NCBI RefSeq assembly: GCF_001660485.1
Contig: NZ_CP013979.1
Location: 992,001-1,056,000, forward strand
Length of the DNA stretch: 64,000 bases
From: Agromyces aureus
GTDB taxonomy: Bacteria; Actinomycetota; Actinomycetes; Actinomycetales; Microbacteriaceae
Direction: 5' to 3'
Below, one piece after another: positions 7,702 to 15,455 of this stretch. A model generated the notes under the pieces. That model had not been told where the DNA came from. It worked only from the letters and a program-made list of their open reading frames with translations, and did not search any database. How positions within the stretch are numbered: position 1 is the first letter of the stretch; every line of letters begins with the position of its first letter. The position numbers and the translations under genes were made by a program.

Positions 7702-9300
7702 CTAGTTCGCCGCGATCTGCGACAGGTTGAGGTTCGCCATGGGATCGAGTTTCGCACCGACGGCGCTCGACGAGACGAGGGTGAAGGTGGGCTCGAGCAG
7801 GTACGCGTAGGGAGCCTGGTCGACGATCGCCTCGTTCCACGCCAGGTAGGCGGGTTCGCGGCCGTCGCCGAGCGCGGTGCGGGCGGTGTCGCCGAGGGCG
7901 ACCACGTCGGGGGCGTCGTCGGCGGTCCACTGCACGCGTTCGCCGATGAGGGCGCCGGGGCCGAACACGAGCAGGTTGTCGGGGTCGCCGTAGTCCGGCG
8001 GCCACGACCAGAGGGCGAGCTGGGTCTCGCCGTCGATGTAGCGCTGCAGCGAGGTCGAGGTCGGCGTGGGGTTCAGCTCCACCGTGAGGCCGATGGCGCC
8101 CAGCTGCGTCTGAATGGCCTGCGCGATGATGTTGTAGTCGATGCCGGCGAGCCTGGTGTAGTCGTTCGCGTAGTCGAACGTGATCTTCGAGCCCGTGGCA
8201 CCGGCGTCCTCGATCATCTGCTTCGCGGTCTCGACGTCGGTCTCGATCGCCTCGTCGGCGGGGATCGACCCGATCAGGTTCGACGGGATGATGCCGGCGG
8301 CTCGCAGCGTGCCCGGACCGGCGAGCTGCACGAGCGCGTCGTAGTCGAGGCCGAGCCGGATGGCGTCCCGAACTGCGGGATCCGCCGTCGGCGACGAGGG
8401 GTCCATGGTCATCGCGAGGTACAGCACCTCGGGGGAGGGGTACGCGTTCACCTCGAGCGCATCGGTGGAGATGCCCTCGGCGACGCGCCCCGGGATGTCG
8501 AGCGCGATCTGGCTCTCACCCGACTCGACGCTCGACTTCTGCTGCTGCGGGTTCTTCACGTTGCGGATCACGATGCGCTCGTAGGCGGGGTCGCCGCCCC
8601 ACCACTCCGGGTTGCTCACGAGGGTGATCTGCGAGTTGGTGTCGTACGACTCGAGTTGGTACGGACCGCTGCCCACGCCGTTCTCGGCCGACGTGAACAG
8701 CGCCGCGGCGCCGTCGGTCTCGGCTGCGTCGTCTCCGTCGCTGCCGCCCGCCGCGCGGACCGCATCGGCTTCGACGATGGAGGTCGCCGTCGAGGTGAGC
8801 AGGCTCGGGATGTACGAGGCCGGGTTCTCGGATGCCACGACCACCGTGTGCTCGTCGGGCGCCGTGACGGTCAGGCCGTCCATGAGGTACGACGGGCTCG
8901 ACTTGAGGTTGCGCAGGCGCTTGAGCGAGAAGACGACGTCGTCGCCGGTCACCGGCTCGCCATTGGCGAACGTCGCGGATTCGTCGAGCGTGAACGTGAC
9001 CGATCGCCCGTCGTCGCTCACGGCGTACGCCGAGGCGAGCAGCGGCTGTGGGGTGGGGTCGTCGCCCTGGTAGGACACGAGCGTCTGGTAGATGCCGGTC
9101 GCGACGATCGCGTCGGTCACCTGGAAGATCGTCGCGGGGTCGATCGATTGCGCGGTGAACGACTGGTCGATGACGAGCACGTCGGGGTTCGACGAGGCCG
9201 CGGGAGCGGTGTCGCCGGAAGAGCAGGCCGTGACGAGCAGGAGTCCGGAGGCCGCGACTGCGATTGCAGCCGCCGTCCTCCGGGAGTGTTTGGTGTTCAT
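7702..9300 (-). CDS. peptide-class ABC substrate-binding lipoprotein (SBP family 5)
   Basis: A 532-residue extracellular solute-binding protein. The lipoprotein signal peptide ends in LLLVTAC with Cys26 as the lipidated residue. The mature part begins with a flexible Ser/Ala linker, then has the family-5 features: VTDAIVATGIYQTLV, SVTFTLDESATFANGEPVTG and DDVVFSLKRL. It has a good ribosome site (GAAGGGACC). As the first gene of the operon it should set ligand choice. Family members bind di/oligopeptides, opines, glutathione or sugars, and I cannot tell which here. It is divergent from the IclR regulator. Confidence 0.93.
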   Translation of the reverse strand: MNTKHSRRTAAAIAVAASGLLLVTACSSGDTAPAASSNPDVLVIDQSFTAQSIDPATIFQVTDAIVATGIYQTLVSYQGDDPTPQPLLASAYAVSDDGRSVTFTLDESATFANGEPVTGDDVVFSLKRLRNLKSSPSYLMDGLTVTAPDEHTVVVASENPASYIPSLLTSTATSIVEADAVRAAGGSDGDDAAETDGAAALFTSAENGVGSGPYQLESYDTNSQITLVSNPEWWGGDPAYERIVIRNVKNPQQQKSSVESGESQIALDIPGRVAEGISTDALEVNAYPSPEVLYLAMTMDPSSPTADPAVRDAIRLGLDYDALVQLAGPGTLRAAGIIPSNLIGSIPADEAIETDVETAKQMIEDAGATGSKITFDYANDYTRLAGIDYNIIAQAIQTQLGAIGLTVELNPTPTSTSLQRYIDGETQLALWSWPPDYGDPDNLLVFGPGALIGERVQWTADDAPDVVALGDTARTALGDGREPAYLAWNEAIVDQAPYAYLLEPTFTLVSSSAVGAKLDPMANLNLSQIAAN

Positions 9301-9460
9301 TCCGGTCCCTTCGGGAGGATGGCGTGGGCCGAGGGCCTCGCCGATGCTGGGCGACGTCGTCGTCGCTGCGTTCGTGGTTCGAGGCGCCGGATCTCGACGC
9401 TTCGGAGAGGGCTGTCACCGTATAGATGACGTATGTCACTTTTCGAGCAGGGTGCTGGCG

Positions 9461-9489
9461 ATATTACACACGCGCATGCCGAATGGGAA
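9461..9489 (-). promoter_or_regulatory. probable promoter of the transporter operon
   Basis: On the minus strand TTCCCA (9484-9489), 17 nt, then TAATAT (9461-9466). The predicted transcript has a leader of about 150 nt before the binding-protein start at 9300. The leader holds a near-palindrome TGACATACGTCA (9427-9438) that could be an operator. This is the best sigma-70-like match on this strand of the intergenic region. Confidence 0.45.
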
Positions 9490-9566
9490 CAGCGTGAAAC
9501 CGACTTGCAACATTCCGCATGAAATAGCCGAGAGACCCGGCTGTCTTGTCTGGGACGACGTCGTCA

Positions 9567-9595
9567 TTGACACTCGCCGCGAGTGTGGATACATT
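9567..9595 (+). promoter_or_regulatory. IclR-gene promoter with palindrome inside the spacer
   Basis: TTGACA (9567-9572), 17 nt, TACATT (9590-9595): close to consensus and reading toward the IclR gene 50 nt away. The 17-bp perfect palindrome ACACTCGC-C-GCGAGTGT (9570-9586) sits between the two boxes. A protein bound there would block polymerase, which fits autoregulation by the IclR protein. Confidence 0.75.
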
Positions 9596-9646
9596 GCTCG
9601 CGTCACCTATGACGAATACTTGTCACGAAATGAATGACGGAGCAAG

Positions 9647-10405
9647 ATGACCAACAGCACCGAGGTGAAAGCCGGCACCGCGCCGCTCTCATCGAACCTG
9701 AAGATGTTGCAGCTGCTCGACGCGCTCGCCGACAGTTCCGGTCCCGTCGGGGTGTCGCAGCTCGCCAGACAGGTCGGCGCGTCACGCTCGATCGTCCACC
9801 GGCAGCTCGTGACGCTCGTGGCCGCCGGCTGGCTCGAGAACCTCGACAACGGCACGTACGCGCTCACCCTCCGTGCGATCCGCATCGGGCAGGCCGCGCT
9901 CAGGCACGCGGGGCTCAACGCCCGCATCGCCGAGCGCATCGCCGCTGCGGCCGAGGCTCTCGGCGAGGTCGTCTCGCTCGCGGCCGTCGACGGCGACGAG
10001 ATCATGGTGATCGAGCGCGGTGTGCCCACCCGCGGTGTCCGCGTCACCGTGAGCCACGGTCACCGGTTCCCGATCATCGACAGTGCGCTCGGCCTCGTGC
10101 TGACCGCGTACGCGACGCCCGACGACTATCGGCGTCTCGTCGGCACGGGCATCGAGCTCGCGGAACCGGCCGAGCTCGAATCGGTGCGATCGCACGGCTA
10201 CGCGACGGTGCTCGACGACGAGTTCGACCCGATCGAGGTCGTCGCCGTCCCCGTCGGACGAGCGATCGGCGGCGTGCGCTACGCCCTCTCGGCCCACTGG
10301 CCCCAGGGTCGCACGAAGGTGCGCGACGCCCTGTCCGTGCTCGAACCCGCCGCTCGCGACCTCGACGACCTCATCTCGGCCACCAACGGCCTCACCTCAG
10401 CCTGA
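9647..10405 (+). CDS. IclR family transcriptional regulator
   Basis: A 252-residue regulator. The N-terminal winged helix-turn-helix (about residues 15-65) contains SQLARQVGASRSIVHRQLVTL. The C-terminal IclR effector domain contains VSLAAVDGDEIMVIERG and FPIIDSALGLVLTAYA. The family normally controls carbon-source catabolism genes beside it. Its own promoter carries a perfect palindrome. It heads a rightward group (10442-13820) and is divergent from the transporter operon, so it likely switches the whole island on or off in response to the imported compound or a product. Confidence 0.92.
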   Translation: MTNSTEVKAGTAPLSSNLKMLQLLDALADSSGPVGVSQLARQVGASRSIVHRQLVTLVAAGWLENLDNGTYALTLRAIRIGQAALRHAGLNARIAERIAAAAEALGEVVSLAAVDGDEIMVIERGVPTRGVRVTVSHGHRFPIIDSALGLVLTAYATPDDYRRLVGTGIELAEPAELESVRSHGYATVLDDEFDPIEVVAVPVGRAIGGVRYALSAHWPQGRTKVRDALSVLEPAARDLDDLISATNGLTSA

Positions 10406-10441
10406 CCCACCTCTGCCTGATCCCAAGGAGCCAACACCCAC

Positions 10442-12157
10442 ATGACCACCATGACCGAGGTCTCGGTCGAGCAACGCCTCACCGACCCCGAACTGCTCAT
10501 GCGGCCCGAACGCCTGCAGGCGCTCGCGCCCAGCCGCGTCTCGGCCGCCCGCGCGGTGCTCGAACGCGTCGTCCGCGAGAACTGGCGCATCGAACGCGTC
10601 GCCTTCGACATCGACGAGAAGTCCAGCGGCGAGGCGCTCTACCGTGTCCACGCGCGCGACCGCGTCTTCGACTTCGTCGTCTACGGTTTCGAGCCCGACC
10701 TGTCGAGCCGCACCGGCCGCATCACTGAGAAGAACTGGGACATGATGGCCGCCCTCATCGAGGGCGAGACCACCCCCGAGAGCCGTGCCGTCACGCGCGA
10801 AGAGCTGCCGAAGCTCTACGTCGGGCGCGCCGTGCCCGGCACCCTGACCTGGGCGAGGTCGAACCGGAGCTTCCGCGCCTTCGACCATGTCGTCGACGCG
10901 CTCGCCGACGGCCGGCAGCCCGACACCCGATTCCTCTGGGAGATCGGGTACCTCATGCGCAACACCGGCCTCGACGGCAACGGCACCTTCAATACGCGGT
11001 CCTTCCTCGCGCTCGATGACGAGCACCCCCTCCGCGATCCGCTGCACGCCCAGCTCTTCACCGCGTACCTCATGCGCGAGTACGCCGCAGACCTCGCCAA
11101 CACGCTCGCCGCCCACCGCAGCGATGCCGCCGTCGAGCTCTCGCCCGAGCTGCGCCGCATGATCGGCATCGGCAACGGATCCGCACTGGGCCTGCTGTTC
11201 TTCGTGAACACGCACCCGATGCTGGTCGGGCAGTGGATGCGGGCCCGTCAGCACCTCATCGTCGAGGCGGCGAAGCTGCCCCTCGCACCCGGGACCGACG
11301 GCGCGGCCCGCATCGAGGAGCTCCTCGACCAGGCTTCCGCCTACTACACGGCCGACCCCTATCTCTATCAGCACTTCCGGGAGCCTCACGAGGTGGGCGC
11401 CGACCTCGCCATCGCCGGCGAGGTGTTCCGCGACCTGCTCGCCGAGGGACCGACGACCGGTGAGCGACTGCTCGCCGAACTCGTCGGCCGCATCGACGAC
11501 GAGGCGTGGGAGGTCGTCGCGGCGAACCTGCTCGAGCTGTTGCCCGCCGAGACCGTCGAGCTGGCGCTCGCCGGCGGCATCCGGAGCGAACTGATGCGGT
11601 CCCAGCCCACGATGCGCGTCGACGAGCTTCGCAGCCTCATCGAACGCGAGTACGCCTGGGCCCTCGCGATCGACATGGATGCCGCAGGCGCGCGCGAGTA
11701 CGTCTGGTACAAGTCCGCCGACGCCGAGGAACCGCGCCGCGGTCCGGCGGGCGAGGTCGCCGGCGGCCGCAACTGGGCGCTCGACCTGCCGGGCGACCTC
11801 CAGTCGCTCGTCGCCACGCTCGACGCCTTCGCCGCGGACGAACGGGTCGGAAGCGTGCTCGCCGCCAGACCCGACCTGCGCGGCGTGATCGAACGCGTGC
11901 AGTCCCTCGCCGGGCTCGCGTACCACTCGCCGCACATGAACATGCTCGACCGCGAGTTCGTGCCCGTCTCGATCGTGCGGTTCATGAACGCCGCGATCCA
12001 CGGGCTGCACCGCACGGTCGACACCGAGGACCTCCGCAACGTGCTCGGCCTCATCTACATCGGAGCTCCGACCGCGGCCGACATCGCCGACGGCACGGCC
12101 CGGATCGACCCCTACCCGGCCATCCCGGCCGGACCGGCGCAGGAGGCGCAGCGATGA
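10442..12157 (+). CDS. uncharacterised soluble 571-residue protein of the island
   Basis: I do not recognise this protein. It has no signal peptide or transmembrane segment. It is largely helical-looking, rich in Arg, Glu and Leu, with few or no cysteines. Conspicuous stretches are WEIGYLMRNTGLDGNGTF, IGNGSALGLLFFVNTHP and, near the C-terminus, AYHSPHMNMLDREFVPV followed by FMNAAIHGLHRTVDTEDL. The Asn/Gly/His/Asp content of these blocks would suit a catalytic site. AAGGAG lies 12 nt before ATG 10442; an internal ATG (10451) is possible. It overlaps the next gene by 4 bp and so is translated with it. Its operon mates suggest an enzyme acting on the imported substrate. Confidence 0.85.
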   Translation: MTTMTEVSVEQRLTDPELLMRPERLQALAPSRVSAARAVLERVVRENWRIERVAFDIDEKSSGEALYRVHARDRVFDFVVYGFEPDLSSRTGRITEKNWDMMAALIEGETTPESRAVTREELPKLYVGRAVPGTLTWARSNRSFRAFDHVVDALADGRQPDTRFLWEIGYLMRNTGLDGNGTFNTRSFLALDDEHPLRDPLHAQLFTAYLMREYAADLANTLAAHRSDAAVELSPELRRMIGIGNGSALGLLFFVNTHPMLVGQWMRARQHLIVEAAKLPLAPGTDGAARIEELLDQASAYYTADPYLYQHFREPHEVGADLAIAGEVFRDLLAEGPTTGERLLAELVGRIDDEAWEVVAANLLELLPAETVELALAGGIRSELMRSQPTMRVDELRSLIEREYAWALAIDMDAAGAREYVWYKSADAEEPRRGPAGEVAGGRNWALDLPGDLQSLVATLDAFAADERVGSVLAARPDLRGVIERVQSLAGLAYHSPHMNMLDREFVPVSIVRFMNAAIHGLHRTVDTEDLRNVLGLIYIGAPTAADIADGTARIDPYPAIPAGPAQEAQR

Positions 12158-12846
12158 CCGACCAGATCAACTACTCGGTGCGGGAGTTCCGCCACATCGT
12201 GAACCGCCTGCTGCATGCACTCGGGGCGCAGCGGCACCTCGTGAACCCGGCGCGCGACGTGCTGCTGTTCGCCGAGGCATCCGGGTTCCGTGCGTTCGAC
12301 GAACTCGAGCGCACCCGCGAACGCGTCGCCATGTACGACGGCCTCGTCGCCGAGACGCCGGACGGCTGGTCCGCGGGCGGACAGGCCGGATACTACGTCG
12401 CGCCGACGGTCATCGACCTGCTCGAGGTCGCGGCCATCGACGGGCCGGCCGAGATGACGCTCGTCGAGGTCGACGGGGCCGACGTGTTCACCGCGCTTCG
12501 CGGCTACGCCGCCGTGCGCGGCCTCGCCCTCGAGGTCGAGACGCGCCCCGACGACGATCGCCGGGTCGTGCTGCGGGCCGTTGCGATCCCGACGCCGGCC
12601 CCGGGGCATCCGATCGACGCCGAAGGTCCTGAGATGCGCCGAGCCCTGCTCGAGGGGTTCGACGCCGACCGGGACCAGTTCTGGCGGCTCTTCCACGCCT
12701 CCGACCAGGCGCTCACGCCCGACACCGAGCTCTCGCGCCGGCATGCCGGGACGCAGCTCTACGACGGCGACGGCAACCTGCTCGGCGAGGTCGACGAGGA
12801 GTCCTACGAGTACATCCGATCGTTCGCCACGGAGTCCGCGCGATGA
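12154..12846 (+). CDS. uncharacterised 230-residue protein of the island
   Basis: A soluble protein of unknown function. The start overlaps the previous stop (ATGA) and its own stop overlaps the dipeptidase start (ATGA), so the three proteins are probably made in fixed ratio. The N-terminal part, VREFRHIVNRLLHALGAQRH then LVNPARDVLLFAEASGFRAF, faintly resembles the helical start of malate/lactate dehydrogenase-2-like and DUF3726 proteins. I would not rely on this. The middle is an alpha/beta region (VTFTAL-like YVAPTVIDLLEVAAIDG). It could be a small subunit of the 571-residue protein. Confidence 0.8.
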   Translation: MTDQINYSVREFRHIVNRLLHALGAQRHLVNPARDVLLFAEASGFRAFDELERTRERVAMYDGLVAETPDGWSAGGQAGYYVAPTVIDLLEVAAIDGPAEMTLVEVDGADVFTALRGYAAVRGLALEVETRPDDDRRVVLRAVAIPTPAPGHPIDAEGPEMRRALLEGFDADRDQFWRLFHASDQALTPDTELSRRHAGTQLYDGDGNLLGEVDEESYEYIRSFATESAR

Positions 12847-13820
12847 GCGGACCGATGCTGATCGACGGTCTGCAGTGCGGCCGCTACGATCGCGAGTCCC
12901 TCGCAGACCTGCGCGACGCGGGCGTCGGCGCCGTGACGATCACCGCCTCGTTCTGGGAGAGCTCGCTCGAGACGATGGACGCGCTCGCGACCTGGAACGA
13001 CCTCGTGCGGGAGAACGACGACGTCGCCCTGCTCGTGCGGACGGCCGAGGACATCGATGCCGCCCACGCCTCGAACCGGGTCGGCATCGTGTTGGGCACG
13101 CAGAACGCGTCGCTCTTCGACGACCGCCTCGGCTTCGTCGAGCACTTCTGGAACATGGGCGTGCGCGTCGTGCAGCTCACGTACAACACGCAGAACGCGA
13201 TCGGCGGCTCCTGCTACGAGCCCGTCGACAGCGGCCTGTCCCGGTTCGGCCGGGAGATCGTGACCGAGATGAACCGACTGGGCATGGTCGTCGACCTCTC
13301 GCACGTCGGCGACATCACGGGCGTCGACGCGATCGAACACTCGACCCGGCCGGTCGCGATCAACCACGCGAACGCCGCATCGCTCTACGCCCACCCCCGC
13401 AACAAGGGGGACCGCGTGCTCGACGCGCTCGTCGCGCACGGCGGGGTGCTCGGCGTGTGCACGTACAACAACATCGCGGGCGACTACGCGCGCGATGTGC
13501 GCGGGGCGGCCGAGCTCGTCGTGCGGCACGTCGAGAAGCTCGGGGTCGAGCACGTGGCCTTCGGCTCGGACATGTCGCCCGGCGCGCCCGAAGACGACGT
13601 GCAGTGGATGCGCAAGGGTCGGTGGACCCGGTCCGATCAGCAGGGCGCCGTGCTCGCCGACGCGCCGCCGCCGCCCGAGGAGTGGATGGACTCGCCCGCC
13701 AAGATCGGCGAACTCGCCTCGTACCTCGTCGAATCGGGCCTGCTCGGCGCCGTCGAGACCGACGCCGTGTTCTCGGGCAACTGGTTGCGGATCTACCGCG
13801 AGGGGTTCGTCGCCCGGTGA
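12843..13820 (+). CDS. M19 (renal dipeptidase) family protein lacking canonical metal ligands
   Basis: A 325-residue TIM-barrel protein of the M19 membrane-dipeptidase family. The second-half motifs are kept: DLSHVG with His154, INHANA with His175 and AFGSDMS with Asp243. The N-terminal metal motif DGHND is replaced by DGLQC (residues 8-12), and the bridging glutamate position reads GTQNAS with Gln87. So the His-x-Asp pair and the bridging Glu of the binuclear zinc site appear to be missing. A recognisable subfamily of M19 proteins shares this DxLQ start. It may use one metal, or act on something other than dipeptides. Last gene of the rightward operon. Confidence 0.85.
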   Translation: MSGPMLIDGLQCGRYDRESLADLRDAGVGAVTITASFWESSLETMDALATWNDLVRENDDVALLVRTAEDIDAAHASNRVGIVLGTQNASLFDDRLGFVEHFWNMGVRVVQLTYNTQNAIGGSCYEPVDSGLSRFGREIVTEMNRLGMVVDLSHVGDITGVDAIEHSTRPVAINHANAASLYAHPRNKGDRVLDALVAHGGVLGVCTYNNIAGDYARDVRGAAELVVRHVEKLGVEHVAFGSDMSPGAPEDDVQWMRKGRWTRSDQQGAVLADAPPPPEEWMDSPAKIGELASYLVESGLLGAVETDAVFSGNWLRIYREGFVAR

Positions 13821-13938
13821 CGCGCGGCTGAATCCCGGGCGATCTCCTGTCAACCCATCGCCCTCGGCGCGCCCGCTCGTTACGCTGGCCGAAGACGTGC
13901 TGCGGCGCCGGGTCGCGGCGATCGAGAAGGGGGACGGC

Positions 13939-14217
13939 ATGTCCATCGGAGACGACGACATCACGCGCGAAGACCTGTCCGAGGCGAATCCGACCGACCG
14001 GGGCGGCGAGGGCTCCGGCGACGGCGGTGCCAACCCGCACGGTCACGACGGCGGGGCCGACGGCGCCGCCGACGCGGGCGAGGGCACGGCCGACGGCGGG
14101 GCGAACCCCGACGGCCACGACGGTGGAGCCGACGGCTCGGCAGATGCCGGTGAGGGTACGGCCGACGGCGGGGCGAATGCCGAAGGGCACGACGGCGGCG
14201 CCGACGGATCGGCGTAG
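13939..14217 (+). CDS. small acidic Asp/Gly-rich repeat protein (BatC-like)
   Basis: A 92-residue, very acidic protein. ATG 13939 follows GAAGGGGGA. A leader-like segment MSIGDDDITREDLSEANPTD (residues 1-20) is followed by a Gly/Ser linker and 2.67 copies of a 24-residue unit beginning GGANPHGHDGGADG. It has no cysteines and no hydrophobic segment, so it is probably disordered. The stop TAG shares its last base with the GTG start of the JmjC gene, so translation is coupled. It resembles small proteins labelled BatC in Microbacteriaceae, but no function is established that I know of. The organisation (leader plus repeats beside an oxygenase) is like that of a modified peptide precursor. Confidence 0.75.
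   Translation: MSIGDDDITREDLSEANPTDRGGEGSGDGGANPHGHDGGADGAADAGEGTADGGANPDGHDGGADGSADAGEGTADGGANAEGHDGGADGSA
14023..14214 (+). repeat. 72-bp in-frame tandem repeat, 2.67 copies
   Basis: Units at 14023-14094 and 14095-14166 and a partial unit at 14167-14214, each coding 24 residues starting GGAN. Differences are confined to positions such as NPH/NPD/NAE and AAD/SAD, so the array has diverged slightly under what looks like protein-level constraint. Confidence 0.85.
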
Positions 14218-15455
14218 TGGCGGCAGTGCAGCGCGGGCCGGAGTTCCGGCCCGCGCTGTCGCGGTGCGTGGGCATGCCCACCGACCGGTTCGCCGACGAG
14301 GTCTGGTCTCGGTCGGCCCTGCTCTCGCGGGCCGATGAGCTGCCGTCGGCCTTCGACGACCTCTTCAGCGCCGGCGCCGTCGACGAACTGATCACACGGC
14401 GCGGCGTGCGCTCGCCGTTCATCCGCATGGCTCGCGACGGCAGCGTGCTGGCCGTCTCGGCGTACACGGCCCCGGGCGGCTTCGGTGCCGAGGTCGGCGA
14501 CCAGGTGTCGAGCGAGCGCGTGTTCGAGCGCTTCGCCGACGGCGCGACGATCGTGCTGCAGGGCCTGCACCGCCTCTGGCCGCCCCTGATCGACTTCACG
14601 CGCGAGCTCGTCGACGAGCTGGGGCATCCGGCGCAGGTGAACGCGTACGTGACGCCGCCCTCGGCGCAGGGCTTCGACCCGCACTACGACACCCACGACG
14701 TGTTCGTGCTGCAGATCGCGGGCGAGAAGCACTGGCGGATCCACGCGCCCGTGCACGTCGACCCGCTCGCCTCGCAGCCATGGGGCGATCACCGTGAGGC
14801 GGTCGCGGAGGCCGCGCTCGCCGAGCCGATCATCGACGCGGTGCTGCGGCCGGGCGACGCGCTCTACCTGCCGCGCGGCTGGATCCACTCGGCGACCGCG
14901 GGCGGCGAGGCCACCTCGGTGCACCTCACGATCGGCATGTCCGCGTACACGCACGCCGACGTGGTGAGCGCGCTCGTCGCCCGTGTCGGCGACAGCGAGC
15001 GCCTGCGCGCCGCCCTGCCGCTCGGCGTCGACTTCGACGATCCAGCGCAGTTCGCGGGCATCCTCCGCGAGACGGCGGCGGCGCTCGACGAGCTCGTCGG
15101 GCGAGCGGATGCCGCGGACACGGCGGCCGTGCTCGCGCGCCGTTTCGACCGCGACACCAGGCCCGAGCCCGTCGCACCGCTCGCCACGCTCGCCGCACTC
15201 GCCGACCTCGACGGGTCGTCGACGATCCGGTGGCGGGGCTCGCTGCGCGCCCGCATCGAGGCCGCCGACGGTCGGGTGCGCATCGTGACGCGCACGAAGA
15301 CCCTGTCGTTGCCGGTCGAGGCCGAGGCTGCGATCCGTCGCCTCGCCGAGGGCAGGGGCGTCGTGATCGGCAAGCTGCCGGGGCTCGACCAGGCCAGCGC
15401 CGTGGTGGTCGCACGCAGGCTCGTGCGCGAGGGGATCGCGGTGACGCCGGCGTGA
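14217..15455 (+). CDS. JmjC/cupin-4 Fe(II)/2-oxoglutarate hydroxylase (ribosomal-oxygenase fold)
   Basis: A 412-residue protein of the family that includes YcfD/RoxA and human NO66/MINA, which hydroxylate protein side chains (Arg or His in known cases). The iron-binding triad is visible: His156 and Asp158 in DPHYDTHDVFVLQ, and His224 in LPRGWIHSA. KHWRIH after the first pair is also typical. The C-terminal half fits the dimerisation and winged-helix regions of the family. Start GTG 14217 overlaps the repeat-protein stop by one base; its own stop overlaps the ferredoxin start by four. Known members hydroxylate ribosomal proteins. Here the directly adjacent repeat peptide is an alternative substrate, an inference. 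Confidence 0.87.
   Translation: MAAVQRGPEFRPALSRCVGMPTDRFADEVWSRSALLSRADELPSAFDDLFSAGAVDELITRRGVRSPFIRMARDGSVLAVSAYTAPGGFGAEVGDQVSSERVFERFADGATIVLQGLHRLWPPLIDFTRELVDELGHPAQVNAYVTPPSAQGFDPHYDTHDVFVLQIAGEKHWRIHAPVHVDPLASQPWGDHREAVAEAALAEPIIDAVLRPGDALYLPRGWIHSATAGGEATSVHLTIGMSAYTHADVVSALVARVGDSERLRAALPLGVDFDDPAQFAGILRETAAALDELVGRADAADTAAVLARRFDRDTRPEPVAPLATLAALADLDGSSTIRWRGSLRARIEAADGRVRIVTRTKTLSLPVEAEAAIRRLAEGRGVVIGKLPGLDQASAVVVARRLVREGIAVTPA

Noticed and set aside
14023..14214. 72-bp repeats considered as a CRISPR or minisatellite only
   Set aside because: No spacers; repeats are in frame and vary at protein-level positions, so coding repeat is the better reading.
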